A DNA stretch of 64,000 nucleotides, from contig RPFO01000213.1 of the NCBI GenBank assembly GCA_009746045.1, forward strand, positions 8,935,781-8,999,780. The letters are read 5' to 3'. The notes under the pieces are model-generated. The model was not told the origin of the DNA. It did not search any database and saw only the letters and a program-made list of their open reading frames with translations. The translations under genes and the position numbers were made by a program. This DNA is from Mesostigma viride (lineage: Eukaryota; Streptophyta; Mesostigmatophyceae; Mesostigmatales; Mesostigmataceae). The first letter of the stretch is position 1, and the number at the start of each line of letters is the position of its first letter. Positions 45,001-62,232 of the stretch are shown here, piece after piece.

Positions 45001-45663
45001 CCACGACAGTTATTTTATGGGGGATGTCACAGTGCTAGTGGGAAATTGGTGATGTCGCCAAGCCAGGTTTACAAACAGGAAATGTTGCACCTTGTCAGTG
45101 CAGGTCCCTTGTCAGTGCAGGCGCCCCATTAGGCTCAGACAGCCAGGCACCCCAGGGGGTGAGTTGTAATTTGCAATTCTACTCCGTACGACTATTCCTA
45201 GCGTGGACGCTGCGCCGTGCGGACCCGTAAATAGATTCGATGCGCCGCGAGGTATCTACCGTTGCGCCGAGGTCTCTCGGACAAAATGTTCAGCATGCAC
45301 GATGTTAGGTTTACAATACATTAATACAAAAGTGGCGGTGGGGCGTGGATTTGGTCTGCGTGTTCAATTGCCAACAACGTCTGAGGACACCTGCGGCCTT
45401 ACGGCCATTCAGCATTCATTACCCAACCTATGAATTCAAGTGGTGCACTGGTTTTTCATGACGTGTCTATGCTATTTTCTGCCGGGTGACACTCACTTCA
45501 TGAGCATAATCATGGGTGATTGTATGCTCTGGGGCCGGCTGTCTCATCCTTGCACACGCTCCTACCTTTTGTTGTATGTGCTCCTCTGTGCTGCAGGCCT
45601 TTCTCCAAGGCAAATGAATTGCTGGTCAAGAGCGGCAAAACCCCTGTTGATTGGCACCTGTGA
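36060..45663 (+). CDS. UNG: uracil-DNA glycosylase, seven exons
   Basis: Exons: 36060-36351, 36485-36702, 37622-37795, 39179-39209, 41707-41842, 43350-43433, 45597-45663, all with GT-AG introns and consistent phases; about 333 residues. The enzyme removes uracil from DNA to start base excision repair. Family motifs: [20 protein letters not shown], then GQDPYH across exons 2/3 (catalytic Asp), [20 protein letters not shown] in the 31-bp exon 4, [20 protein letters not shown] and VVFLLWG in exon 5, [16 protein letters not shown] in exon 6 (catalytic His loop), and [18 protein letters not shown] at the end. The N-terminal NPPKRSR resembles the basic PAKR segment of other UNGs. Odd point: DPYHG is DPYHD. 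Introns of 0.1-2.5 kb hold very large repeats and retroposon fragments. The start at 36060 is chosen because PPKRSR follows closely. Confidence 0.93.
36915..37045 (+). repeat. 48-bp repeat x 3 in UNG intron 2
   Basis: TCCTTGAGCGCCCTTGG recurs three times at about 48-bp steps. Degenerate CTTGGCC/TTTCT words continue to 37560, giving intron 2 a long pyrimidine-rich stretch before the acceptor of exon 3. Confidence 0.8.
38557..38652 (+). repeat. (GGGT)n array in UNG intron 3
   Basis: About 95 bp of GGGT with a few GGT slips. On the transcript strand it can form G-quadruplexes. Confidence 0.95.
38889..39024 (+). mobile_element. LINE 3'-tail insertion in UNG intron 3
   Basis: A 136-bp fragment matching the LINE tail (TGCTACATGATCTCCCAATGG and TTTAATTT-rich end). 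An exact 12-bp duplication ATTGCTACCAGT flanks it (38877-38888 and 39025-39036). It lies about 140 bp before exon 4. Confidence 0.85.
39269..39507 (+). repeat. (GGGT)n array in UNG intron 4
   Basis: About 238 bp of GGGT with two GGT slips, starting 60 bp after the donor of the 31-bp exon 4. Confidence 0.95.
40093..40185 (+). mobile_element. truncated SINE in UNG intron 4
   Basis: 93 bp matching the 3' body of the SINE at 30725-30931, ending at the same CCAAATCAGA. A 9-bp duplication ATAGGCGGT flanks it (40084-40092 and 40186-40194). The tRNA-like head is missing. Confidence 0.85.
40565..41103 (+). repeat. 49-bp minisatellite, 11 units, UNG intron 4
   Basis: Units of 49 bp starting CTTATGCTGCCCCAGGATAT and nearly identical. 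All three frames stay open because 49 is not a multiple of three and the unit lacks in-frame stops; these ORFs are not genes. Confidence 0.97.
41215..41547 (+). repeat. 83-bp minisatellite, four units, UNG intron 4
   Basis: Units begin GTATGCTGCGTGGTACCGTC and contain an internal half-repeat (GAGAGTCATCTAATAGATAG / GAGAGTCGTCTAATATGTAG). Located between the 49-bp array and exon 5. Confidence 0.95.
41835..41990 (+). repeat. 30-bp minisatellite containing the exon-5 splice donor
   Basis: Five units at 41835, 41865, 41895, 41925 and 41955. The first holds the last eight bases of exon 5 and its donor (CCCG|GTAGGC at 41842/41843). Units three and five repeat CCGGTAGGC at +60 and +120; units two and four have CCAGTAGGC. 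Using a later donor would read through the in-frame TAG next to the true donor. Confidence 0.9.
42065..42140 (+). repeat. 21-bp repeat x 3, UNG intron 5
   Basis: ACGCACGTATAGTATACACAT is repeated three times, preceded by ACACACGCATGC-type sequence. Confidence 0.85.
42688..42772 (+). repeat. 13-bp repeat x 6-7, UNG intron 5
   Basis: AGTAGTATCAAAT-like units in tandem. The rest of intron 5 (42141-43349) includes a copy (about 43045-43110) of a dispersed sequence also present at 51310-51366. Confidence 0.85.
43415..43512 (+). repeat. duplication of the exon-6 end and donor
   Basis: GGTTTCTACGGAAGCAAGTA at the exon 6/intron 6 junction recurs 71 bp downstream as GGTTTCTATGGAAGCGAGTA (43488-43507). 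A weaker echo AGAAGCGAGTAC lies near 43754. Only the first is used in the gene model. Confidence 0.75.
43943..44892 (+). repeat. composite (CCCA)n-(CCCG)n-(CCCA)n-(CCAA)n array, UNG intron 6
   Basis: About 950 bp. CCCA units to about 44050, then roughly 690 bp of CCCG with frequent CCG slips, then CCCA to about 44803, then pure CCAA to 44892. Long ORFs on both strands ([20 protein letters not shown] repeats) are artefacts. The opposite strand is strongly G-quadruplex prone. Confidence 0.97.
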
Positions 45664-46093
45664 GAAGTCTCAGCTGAATTCAAAGTGTAATAATGTACAT
45701 ACACCCTGGTAGCAATTTTGCGTAGCCTGTGCAGACTTTTGGCCGCATGGAGGTTCCAGCATTATTGCATGGCTGTTGAGGCGACTCTACTTTACGCTGG
45801 CTTGTCGGGACTGTTCTAGACTACGCGGGGTGATTGGACGACCATGGTGAGAGGGGATGGGCGCAGTAGAGATGCTTGAATGTACCCCTGAATTCCGGGT
45901 CCCCCTTTCATCACATATGTCATGCCACACGACCTTTTTCAATCGCTTTCCACACAGACCATTGGCCAATTGTATCGGCAGAAACACGTTGGTAACCACA
46001 TGGTGGCTGTTTCCGGTGGACAGTCAAGTAGGTCTACGCTTGTAAAAGGTTGCAGGCCTGCACTTTGACATCCTTTGCTGACTCATGTATTAA
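45664..46093. other. 3' flank of UNG, no other gene
   Basis: Contains the presumed UNG 3' UTR. No clear polyadenylation signal chosen and no ORF with protein-like composition. Confidence 0.4.
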
Positions 46094-46282
46094 TGAGACA
46101 ACCAGCTCATATTACCGGTCCACGAGATGCAACCAGCTCAGGCTAGACATCTGGTTAATCCGGATCATGGTAGCTTGAAACTGCTGTTATGATCTCATCT
46201 GTGCTTGTCGAGCCGTTCAGGATGATGGAAATGAATGGAGGTGGAAATGTGTAGCGGCCGTGTACAACTATGCCATGGCTGG
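46094..46282 (+). repeat. diverged copy of the 175-bp dispersed repeat
   Basis: Shares AATCCGGATCATGGTAGCT and GTTCAGGATGATGGAAATGA with the copies at 48.7, 49.1 and 63.5 kb, but is much diverged. Confidence 0.6.
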
Positions 46283-48250
46283 CAAACGTTCAGAGCGACA
46301 CGTATAGGCAGTTTAGCTAAAATACAAATTGCTAATATGTGATCAGGGCGTTTGTTTCCTAGTATGCGGCGGCCAGAAGTGTCCAGTTGTAATTCATTAG
46401 TCATGCGCTCCCATCGGGGCTAGTCCCGCAGAGCACCCCCCCGCCCCCGCCTACTGTCCTGGACCTGGACATCTTCATGGCTGTGCTCATTAAGGGGACT
46501 CGGCGCGGCGAATATTTTCCGCGCCAAAAAAAATTCCGCGGTACCCTCCGTACCGTGAAAAGTGGGTGCACGGTGCGCGCACCCCTTGCGGAAGTGGCCA
46601 TGGCGACTGCTTTTAGACGAAACGTGACAAATCTGGCTCGCGGAAAGCAGAAAAAATGCTCGATTCTTGGAGAAAATTAGTTACTGATTCTAATTTATGG
46701 TGGGATAGTTGCGATCTATAATGTCGCGGGCTCTTTTTCTTTACCATCGGCAGGGGGGGTCCGGCCTGAATTTCTGTCGGGATGAATAAAGTATAATGGA
46801 TGCCTGCAGGTGTGATTGTCGATTGTTGCCAGTTTTGATGGTCCTAATGGAAGCTAGTTTAATGATGTTTCTAAAGCCGTAAAAATTCCAGCTGCTATCT
46901 TTACCTTTCCCGTCATTTTTCGGTAAGATAACATTAGGCCTGCGCGATGCGCGCCCGACCTCTCCAATCTCCATGAAAGGGTGGCCTTTCTTGTGCGCCT
47001 GGGCACGAATAAATGCCCGTTATGGTACGTTCTTGTATTAAACGTCCTAAGATAGCGCTGTCCTGCTTTCATAGCTCGTTGAGCGTAAGCTTTTTGCCTT
47101 CTTTCCGGCCAGATGCAGCCATGAAGTTGCGGGCCCTGGCGCTGCATCGCTGGATTCCTGGATGTTTTTTAGCAAGTTCGTCTGTGACGTGGCTGGCTTG
47201 CTGCAGCGCGTGGCCCACAACCTGTCGGGAAGGTGTAATGCTTTTATTTCCTTGCTTCTCTGAAATTTCTTTTGCTTTATAGACAGTTGTGTTCGAGGAA
47301 ATTCACGCGGTCTTCCTAAGCAGCGGCATCATTTTCCCCAGACACTGACGAGCTGGCACCTGTCTCCTAAAGAAAGTGGCTCGTGCTTGTTAGAAAGGAG
47401 GCAGTGTACATTTTGCGGGACACAATGCTTTGGTGGCACATGCGTCAGGTAGGTTGTTCCAATGGTCTCTTCACCTTTCCCACTGAGTAAATGATAGCCT
47501 TTGTCATGCTAACCAGATCGAGCAGCTAGCCACAGGTTGGCTGGATAAAAAGTCAGCTTATTTTCTCTTTATATACTGCGTGTGTGGTCCTCCACATGTC
47601 CGGCTTGTTGGGCATTTTGGAAGAGGGTTTTTAATGTGTTGTTGGGTGGAACAACTTGGTTGTTGGCACAAAATAACACATTATTAGCCTGAGATAGGCA
47701 TGACATATGCTGCTCAGGCGTGTCGTCCTACCAGCCTTGTTGTTGAGGGTAGACTCACAAGGCTGGCTGTGCCGATGGAGGGGTGGGGCGTATGACGCTC
47801 CGGACATCCTCCTCACACTCCGTGATCAAAGTGGGCATGTTTTTGGGTGTCTAGGGTAGCAAAACAGATGTCATTTTGGCTCAGCACTAGCTCAATTCTC
47901 TTTTAGCGTCTACCCAGGTGGCATCACAGGAAAATCAATAACTTGAGCTACGCTTGTCAGAATGAGCTCAAACTTTGGGGTTGTGTTTCCCCCCACTCAG
48001 TGGAATTTAAAATGTATGGATGACCCAATCTGATGTGTTAATGATTTTATTTATTTTTTTTTGGCTCAAAAAAGTACCCATTTTGCGGGAAAATTAATAA
48101 CTCAAACAAATGTGACCATTTTGGCCATGTAAATAGCCCAGCTTTTAAAAAAGTGGGGGAACTTTGCAAAAATGTATGGGCAGGTCATTTGGATAAGTGG
48201 TTTGTCTTGGGAAAAATATCTCATAAATAGCGTCTTTTTCTTTTTTTAGC
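46283..48250. other. no gene established; possible minus-strand coding scraps
   Basis: Minus-strand frames near 47290-47080 have protein-like composition (QVVGHALQQASHVTDELAKK) but end quickly in stops and match nothing I know. 47880-48240 has loose repeats of 'aataactc' and 'cattttg' words. A 25-bp word CTCTTTATATACTGCGTGTG... occurs at about 47566 and again at about 13616. Confidence 0.35.
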
Positions 48251-48360
48251 TCGCCACCGGTGCGTGGTTGGGGGTAGTAAGGTAATCCACCCGGCTAAGG
48301 GCCACACCCGCTAAGGGCCACCCCTGGACCCCCCCCCCCCCCCCCCCCCCCAGCATTTTG
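48251..48360. repeat. repeat end with poly-C run
   Basis: The words GGTAATCCACCCGGCTAAGGGC and TAAGGGCCACCCCTGG precede a run of about 23 C (48329-48351). The same words occur in reverse complement at 51186-51410. Possibly the end of a dispersed element. Confidence 0.6.
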
Positions 48361-48677
48361 CGCAATTTGGTTTGAAATGACCAGAATATTTAACAACAGG
48401 TGCATGGCGGCGTAGCTGCAAGGGAAGGGCCAGCGGTTGCCTCCAGGCCACGCCGTAATTCCAGCTGCTTGTTGTCGGTCGTTGCTTCGTATGTATCCAG
48501 TCGGTACTTGCATCGTATGGATTGAGCAACGATCGTTGTTACGTGCTCCGCATAGAGCTCGACAGACGACAAGCAGCTTGTTCACTGTTCCATATGAACC
48601 GGCGTTCATTCCCTATGACGACCATAAGCCGTCGAGTCGTGACAACGGATGTCACCCTGAAGGGGTTGGCGTATTAT

Positions 48678-48796
48678 CAAGGAGACAACCAGCGCAGGTC
48701 AGAAATCGGGAGAATCCGGACCATGGTAGCTCGAGCCTGCCGTTATCTTGTCCGCGTGTTCGTGGCTTGCGTGTAGAGCGACTAGATGACCTAGAC
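48678..48796 (+). mobile_element. short dispersed repeat, internally deleted, with 10-bp duplication
   Basis: Starts CAAGGAGACAACCAGCGCAG. GGCGTATTAT flanks both sides (48668-48677 and 48797-48806). Compared with the copy at 49102 it lacks about 65 bp in the middle. No ORF. Direct flanking repeats of this size fit a SINE or a small DNA element. Confidence 0.8.
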
Positions 48797-49101
48797 GGCG
48801 TATTATGATAGTAATGATCACGGGTGCCAATAGAGGTTGCTGCTGGCTGGTCCGAGTTGGAGCTAGAAAACCCTCGCGACAAAAATGTTATCGCTGTTTC
48901 GGTAAACGGCGACAAAGCGGAATTACGGAAGTTTGCTGGACAGTGCTTTCTTTTCCCGTTGCGTCACTGAAAAGGTAAACGGTCTTGCGATGTCAAAACA
49001 GCAGCAAGTAGCAGTCGCTGTGTTTAATTGCAATGTGGTAGTTTGATTTAACACATATACTGCCTGAAGCTTTTCAAGGCTTGCTGGGATGTTGCCCATA
49101 T

Positions 49102-49276
49102 CAAGGAGACAACCAGCGCAGGCCAGAAATCGGGAGAATCCGGACCATGGTAGCTCGAGCCTGCCGTTATCTTGTCCGCGTGTTCGAGTCGTTCAGGATG
49201 ATGAAGATGAATGGTGATGGAAATGTGTATCCTTGTGCATTGAAATTATGGCTGGCTTACGTGTAGAGCGACTAGA
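49102..49276 (+). mobile_element. short dispersed repeat, 175 bp, with 9-bp duplication
   Basis: Full-looking copy from CAAGGAGACAACC to GTGTAGAGCGACTAGA. TGCCCATAT flanks it at 49093-49101 and 49277-49285. It lacks terminal inverted repeats and an obvious tRNA B box. Confidence 0.82.
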
Positions 49277-49285
49277 TGCCCATAT

Positions 49286-50011
49286 GTTTCTAACGCTATA
49301 ACTCTTGTCCAAGTGATGAAGACTGGCTTGGAAACTTGAGCTCGTCATGTTTACATTGTTATTGTGTTACAATACGTGCCTCTTTTCAGAATATGTTTCA
49401 TATGTAATGCGAGGCTTCAGCATCATGGTTTAGCACCGTGGTGGCAGCCAAGCCTCTAATGACAATCTTGGACCTCACCTTGGCCTACGCAAATATTTGC
49501 TTCTTGTTTCACTCTTTGGACTGAGCTAGCTTTACACCTGCTATTTGGCCTGCACCATCGTCCCTGGCTGCCAGTTACATTTTGTGCCCCCCCCCCCTGG
49601 CAGGCTGCAGGGTCTAGGATAGCGAGGGTGTAACGTAGACATGTTGTGGGCACCCTCAGTGCATTTTCAGGACCAGCCATGACCTGGCCATGCCTTCTTT
49701 CTTAGCACATTGAACATGACTTGTCAGAGTGCTTTTTGGTCACTCGTGTAACGACCCCCCTACATTCATAAATCGTAAACAATTATATAATGAGCATATT
49801 TCATGGATGTAAAGCATTTCAACTCTTGAGCATATCATAAAAGTTAATGGTTCCATACCGTACCCATGGATGTGTTGACGTGTGTGAGTTATTACAAATG
49901 GTATCCATCTTTAAAATGTCCTCATTTGAGGACATTTTCTTGCAGTGATTAGACATCAAGGTTCTAGATACTTTGCCCTTGCACTTGCCCTTGCCCACAC
50001 TCAATCCTGCT
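49286..50011. other. no gene recognised
   Basis: Unique AT-leaning sequence with a short C run near 49590. A small inverted pair (AAAATGTCCTCATTTGAGGACATTTT) at about 49914-49939 forms a perfect hairpin. Confidence 0.4.
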
Positions 50012-50293
50012 CACACGCACACGCACACGCACACGCACACGCACACGCACACGCACACGCACACGCACACGCACACGCACACGCACACGCACACGCACAC
50101 GCACACGCACACGCACACGCACACGCACACGCACACGCACACGCACACGCACACGCACACGCACACGCACACGCACACGCACACGCACACGCACACGCAC
50201 ACGCACACGCACACGCACACGCACACGCACACGCACACGCACACGCACACGCACACGCACACGCACACGCACACGCACACGCACACGCACACG
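50012..50293. repeat. (CACACG)n hexanucleotide array
   Basis: About 280 bp of pure hexamer, followed by a short ACGACC tail. The ORFs (HAHA, HTHT, RVRV, VCVC) are artefacts. No gene in 50294-50467. Confidence 0.97.
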
Positions 50294-50467
50294 ACCACGA
50301 CGACCATGGAAGTAACTAATGTCTAACTAAATTAGTTGTTTCACAACTACAATAGAATAGTTGTCGATCTCACTTCATATGTCTTAATGGATCTATGATT
50401 CCATGTTGTTGCTTGATATGGCAAGTAACACAACAATCGAACACTTTTGACACACCCACACACCTTG

Positions 50468-50722
50468 GCACAATTCAGGGTGGCCCTATGTGGTCGCTTG
50501 ATGTGCCATAATAAGTTAGACTAGTTCACGGCAAATCACGGCTCATCAATCACACAACCATGCCAAGACTTTATTGAAAACTTGAATACGATTCAGGTGG
50601 CCCTATGTGGTCGCTTGATGTGCCATAATAAGTTAGACTACTTCATGGCAAATCACGGCTCATCAATCACACAACCATGCAAAGACTTTATTGAAAACTT
50701 GAACACAATTCAGGTGGCCAGC
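50468..50722. repeat. tandem duplication, about 118 bp x 2
   Basis: GGTGGCCCTATGTGGTCGCTTG... to ...TTATTGAAAACTTGAA occurs twice with few changes. The second copy runs into the end of the small minus-strand coding region next to it. Confidence 0.9.
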
Positions 50723-50996
50723 TGTCGCAGCTGCTTCCAAGCATCGATGGTAGCGTGCTCTTTCTTAAACAGTTTTTGATAGTCGTTCCAGCTGCATTCC
50801 CGCAATTTCTCCTCTGGAACAACCTCGAGAAGGAACCCGCCAGTGATACAATTCTACAGTCGGTTGCCTTGGGAGCGTTGCCCTCGGCGTCTTTCATTGT
50901 GACGATGACGAGGGCTTTAAAGTGCCTATAGTCAACTAAGCCAGCATCCCGCATCCTCTGGGAGAATGCTGGATGCCCGGACGTGTCTTCTGCCAT
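50710..50996 (-). pseudogene. small unidentified coding region with one frameshift
   Basis: An ATG at 50996 opens a protein-like frame (FSQRMRDAGLVDYRHFKALV). Near 50850 coding character moves to another frame, containing FLLEVVPEEKLRECSWNDY and ending in a stop at 50710-50712. A one-base error or mutation would join the two. About 95 residues in all. Family not recognised. Confidence 0.4.
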
Positions 50997-51185
50997 CCCC
51001 TCGCGAAGTCTGTCACTCAGCTATTCTGCGTCTTCAGTTCAGGGTTCTCAGCCGTCAATGGAAGCAGCTAGCAAACTGGAAGCCCACCATGTGTTAGGCG
51101 CTGCATGCTGAGCAGAATAATTTAATAAACCGCTAGCCATGTAACCTTAAGGCCTTTCCCCGCTTTCCCCTGCTTTTTTCCTGCT

Positions 51186-51415
51186 AAAAAACAGGGGTGG
51201 CCCTTAACCCGACTTTGCCTCCCCGCCCCACCCCCCCCCACCCCCCCCAAAACGTGCCAAAACGGTCCCAACAAGAATTTTACCATGCGAAGTCGATGTC
51301 GCTGATTCCAAATCCGTGCTCAGAATGACAATCTGCCCAGTCCTGCAAATGCCAGGAGTTTTGCAATTAAGGTGGCCCTTAGCCGGGTGGATTACCTTAC
51401 CCCCAACAAGTGGTG
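51186..51415. repeat. dispersed sequence, inverted relative to 48.25 kb
   Basis: GGGGTGGCCCTTAAC and GGTGGCCCTTAGCCGGGTGG occur here as reverse complements of words at 48.25-48.32 kb. In between, CCAAATCCGTGCTCAGAATG matches a sequence in UNG intron 5. C-rich runs lie at 51220-51250. Confidence 0.6.
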
Positions 51416-52118
51416 GCATGAATGTCCAAACATCATATTTATGGTACTCAATCATCACTAGATGGTTCCCGAGTGCATTGGAACTGATATTCATTAAAGT
51501 CAGTTTTTCAGGCTTTTGGACGTGCGAGTCCCCTTAACGCCTCATCCACCGGCCGCTCAGGCTGGCGCTATAGTGAGCACCTCTCTGTGATGGTGGGCCA
51601 TGGCGGGGCGACCACACTCTTGAGGCTGCCGCCGACTTGGCCGCGGGGGACCTGGCCCCAGAGGCGCCCCCTTGGCTGGCTAGGGCCTGATACAAAAGCC
51701 CTCCTGAGAGACGACGATTCCCCCGCCTGAGCACTGCAGCGCGCGTTCGTCACATTGCTTGCGGCGAGGTCCTACGCAAGCTGGTGAGGAACTTCAGTCA
51801 TTTGACGCTATTGGCGAGAAACCGGTCCACCGTAGCAGAAAGGCACCTTTTGGCGAATTAATTTAGTTTCTGCCCAAATTAATTAATGTATCGGAGCTAT
51901 TTCGCCGGCGATAACCACTCGCCGACCTACACTCGCGAACGATCAGGGGAAGGCTTGGCTTCACTCCGTTTCCCAAGGTTGACGAGACCATGGGTCCGCA
52001 TGCAACTCCGCATTCCTGCGCCGACTGCACGCCCTAGCTCCCCATGAACCCTTTGTTCACGCTGGTTCCGGCCCTAGCTGTACCCAATTGCCATATCCGC
52101 CAGCTATATGATAGGTGC
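51416..52118. other. no gene recognised
   Basis: Mixed unique sequence; the minus-strand Ser/Arg-rich frame at 51534-51734 was not convincing. Confidence 0.35.
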
Positions 52119-52135
52119 ATGCCAGCTGTTTGCCC

Positions 52136-52383
52136 AACGCCATGCCCTAGCCTTTTTGTATAGCTATGCTGATCTTCCCCCCCATGACAGGCTCCCCCTT
52201 CGCTGGGCATAGCTTGAAGATCATGGGGATGCAAGTGCCCTGGTGCACCTAGAGCAAGGGTCCTTTACATCCCCACCCTTGCAGGAAGTAGCTTAGGATG
52301 TATGATAGGCCATATGCCCCCTCTCAAGGGCTATGTGCTACATATACTCCCAACGGAGTTATGTTACAATTCAATTCAATTCA
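52136..52383 (+). mobile_element. truncated LINE with (ATTCA)n tail
   Basis: An exact 17-bp duplication ATGCCAGCTGTTTGCCC flanks it (52119-52135 and 52384-52400). The 3' end has the family hairpin (TGCTACATATACTCCCAACGGAG) followed by CAATT/CA repeats. 248 bp, no coding left. Confidence 0.88.
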
Positions 52384-52400
52384 ATGCCAGCTGTTTGCCC

Positions 52401-52690
52401 CACAACCTCTCGTCACGGCGACGGGCGCGGCCTGCGGCAGCTGCGCGTGCTTGCTCTCGATACTACTGGGACGCACTACATCACGTGCATGGCGCGGGGT
52501 GGCCACTGAGCAGAACCAGAACTGGCCGGTTCCGCGCCTCGATCTATTTCCATACCTCTATCCTCCAGGAGGTGTGTGCCTTGGTTCGGTCGGTCTTTCC
52601 CCACTCCACCATCCAAGTGCGATCGCCTCGCGGATGGGGCAGCCCTCTACTCACGGTCCAATTAACCACCTGCAGTTATAACTTTATTAT
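52401..52690 (+). mobile_element. LINE C-terminal fragment related to 26.2-26.5 kb
   Basis: Short frame segments (GLRQLR, TTGTHYI, VPWFGRS) correspond to LRQLR, TTGTHYM and AMVRSV of the minus-strand LINE remnant at 26.2-26.5 kb. Degenerate. Confidence 0.55.
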
Positions 52691-52702
52691 ATAATGGGAT
52701 TA

Positions 52703-52838
52703 TAGTAGTGCAGTTAGGATTTTCTAGATAGAGTTAGGATAGTTCGATCACGCGGCTTCCTCCACCCCATCCATCATGAAATATGTGCTACATGACCTCC
52801 CCACGGAGGCATGTTATAATTTAATTTAATTTTTAATG
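52703..52838 (+). mobile_element. LINE 3' UTR and tail
   Basis: Almost identical to the 3' UTR of the LINE at 34618-34747, including TTTTCTAGATAGAGTTAGGA, the CCCCACGGAGGCATG hairpin and (TTTAA)n. No coding part remains. Confidence 0.88.
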
Positions 52839-53738
52839 GCATGGGCCGGCAACTCGATGCATGTTGCTGCATGTCGTACGTAGTTTTGCAGTACGTTAAT
52901 TAGTTATAGTTGTACCTTGTGTGCTGGCTTGATCCTAATTGCATGGCTCTGTCGGCTTAAATTTTCTTCAGGGTTATTCTTCTTTTCGGGAATTTTTCCT
53001 TATCAAGGAGACAAATTCCTTATGTTGCATGCCGGGCTTTTCCTTATGTTGCACGCCACTCCCACCTCCGTAATTTATCATTCTCGATGAATATATGTCC
53101 GAGTGACCAGTTGGCACCGTGGCACGTCAACCGATGGTGTGCCATCCTGCACCCAGTTTGGAGTAAACTTCCGGTATCAAACATGGGTGTAATATTACAA
53201 TTCAAGCCCCCAGGCAAGATGCACGTGCAAGCCTCCCCGAGCTCCCAATCGCAGCAGTTTTATACTCCGGGCGCTTGGTCCCCCAAGGCCCCAACGACAT
53301 TTCAAATCATCAAATGTCAAGCCTGCCCTTCCTACTCGGCGCAGGGTTCCTTCAGGGGTCGATCACAAACTTGGAGAAGGCTAACAGAAATTTGCTGCTG
53401 TCTCACTTAACATATTGGCACACGTACACCTACTGTTACGTCCCAAGCCGGACTACGCAAGAAAATCTATCCAAGAAGGGCGCCCGCCCCATGTCGGCCA
53501 GCCTCATCAGAATCCTAATCACAGTCCACCAATTAGTAGGGTGACCGTGGTGACATCAACAGGAACCAACCATCCTTGTTTTCCTCCCGCCACATAAGCT
53601 GGCAGTATTGTGGCAATTATGAATTGAGACAACCAAAGGATATTTAGTGTGTAATAATCACATAACAAAGGTACAACCAGCACCCTCTTTCATGAGTACG
53701 AATATAGCTTGAACAAACAATAAGCACTACATAATTTA
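52839..53738. other. no gene recognised; 3' flank of Derlin
   Basis: Includes the presumed Derlin 3' UTR on its right. A short ATCAAGGAGACAA word near 53002 matches the dispersed-repeat start. No ORF stands out. Confidence 0.4.
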
Positions 53739-61145
<7,407 letters not shown>

Positions 61146-62232
61146 AGCGCCTGGAAGTCGAAAAATAGATAGTGCTTCGCACACAGATGGGAGTTATCAC
61201 AGCCCAGACGTTATATCACTCCAAATGACTCATGCAGCTAAGTATCAAGGGATAAACGCTTCCTGCAAGAAACCTTTATCTCCGGTCACTGTTTGATGTA
61301 CAAAACGTGAATGGTGCGAAAACCTGAACGACAAGCACACGAGAACCGAGGAAAACCGGACTGGCTAGCGCACAGCGTCGACAGTCCCTACTTTGCCAAG
61401 CGAAGATTGTTTACGAAAGCATATAAATTGTGCTGGCCTCGGCGAGCGTCCAGAGCGTAAAAGGCGTAGCAATTGTAATAGCAATCCTACCCTCGTGCTG
61501 CACGCTATGAGCGTGCCGTGTCGTGATATTGCTGTTATTAGGCGTAGCTATTTAACCCGTTAACGTGGTTATTCCCCCATCCCCGCTGTATCAGGAGACC
61601 AGTGCACTGCAGACTGCTGCTAGACAATTCCTGGCAGGTTTTCGAGCAAAAAACACTGTCAAAGGCTCAAAGCACCTACACGTTATGCTATCCACCACGA
61701 TGCGATCACCTGGACAAGTCTCAAGCACGTCCAAGCACGTCAACATCCACTAGTAAAACACAGTTGCAAGTATAAAAACAAGCAATTCCATCCATGAACA
61801 AGATACTACAGAATTGTTGCCAAGTACCGGCAGTGTTCTTAGCCCGCTTTTGAGCAAGACTGAGGCCGGAGATACGACGATTGTTGTTTGTGCGGGCTGG
61901 ATCTCGCCTGAAGGCCCGTGCAGCGTAGAAACTAGAAAGTCGTCCTGATGTGACACAGTGACACAATGACCGCAACAGAACACCCTGGAAGAGTTCTATA
62001 GCACCCTGGCAGAGTTCTAGCGAGTACAGGAGTGGCGCGCCGCCACCCCCATTAATTTGTTCGCAATTTGTTCGCAGCGATGGCGGGAGCTAGGCAGCTA
62101 GCCTTGTGGTTAAGGTACGTTTTCACTACAAGCGGGCATGTAGTGAGCTAGTAGGCGTTGAAATGAATGGGGACACCTAGCGGATGCTAGAGGTATATCC
62201 TCGAAGCACTCCCCTTATTTTGGCGGGTTGCC
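61146..62232. promoter_or_regulatory. shared upstream region of Derlin and UPF1
   Basis: 1,087 bp between two divergent ATGs. It must hold the Derlin promoter (minus) and the UPF1 promoter (plus), perhaps as one bidirectional promoter. No TATA box is obvious. A short direct repeat (CACCCTGG..AGAGTTCTA) lies at 61980-62020. Confidence 0.45.

Noticed and set aside
43802-45132. Long ORFs of [12 protein letters not shown] and GRAG/LVGW repeats
   Set aside because: Translation of the CCCA/CCCG/CCAA array inside UNG intron 6.
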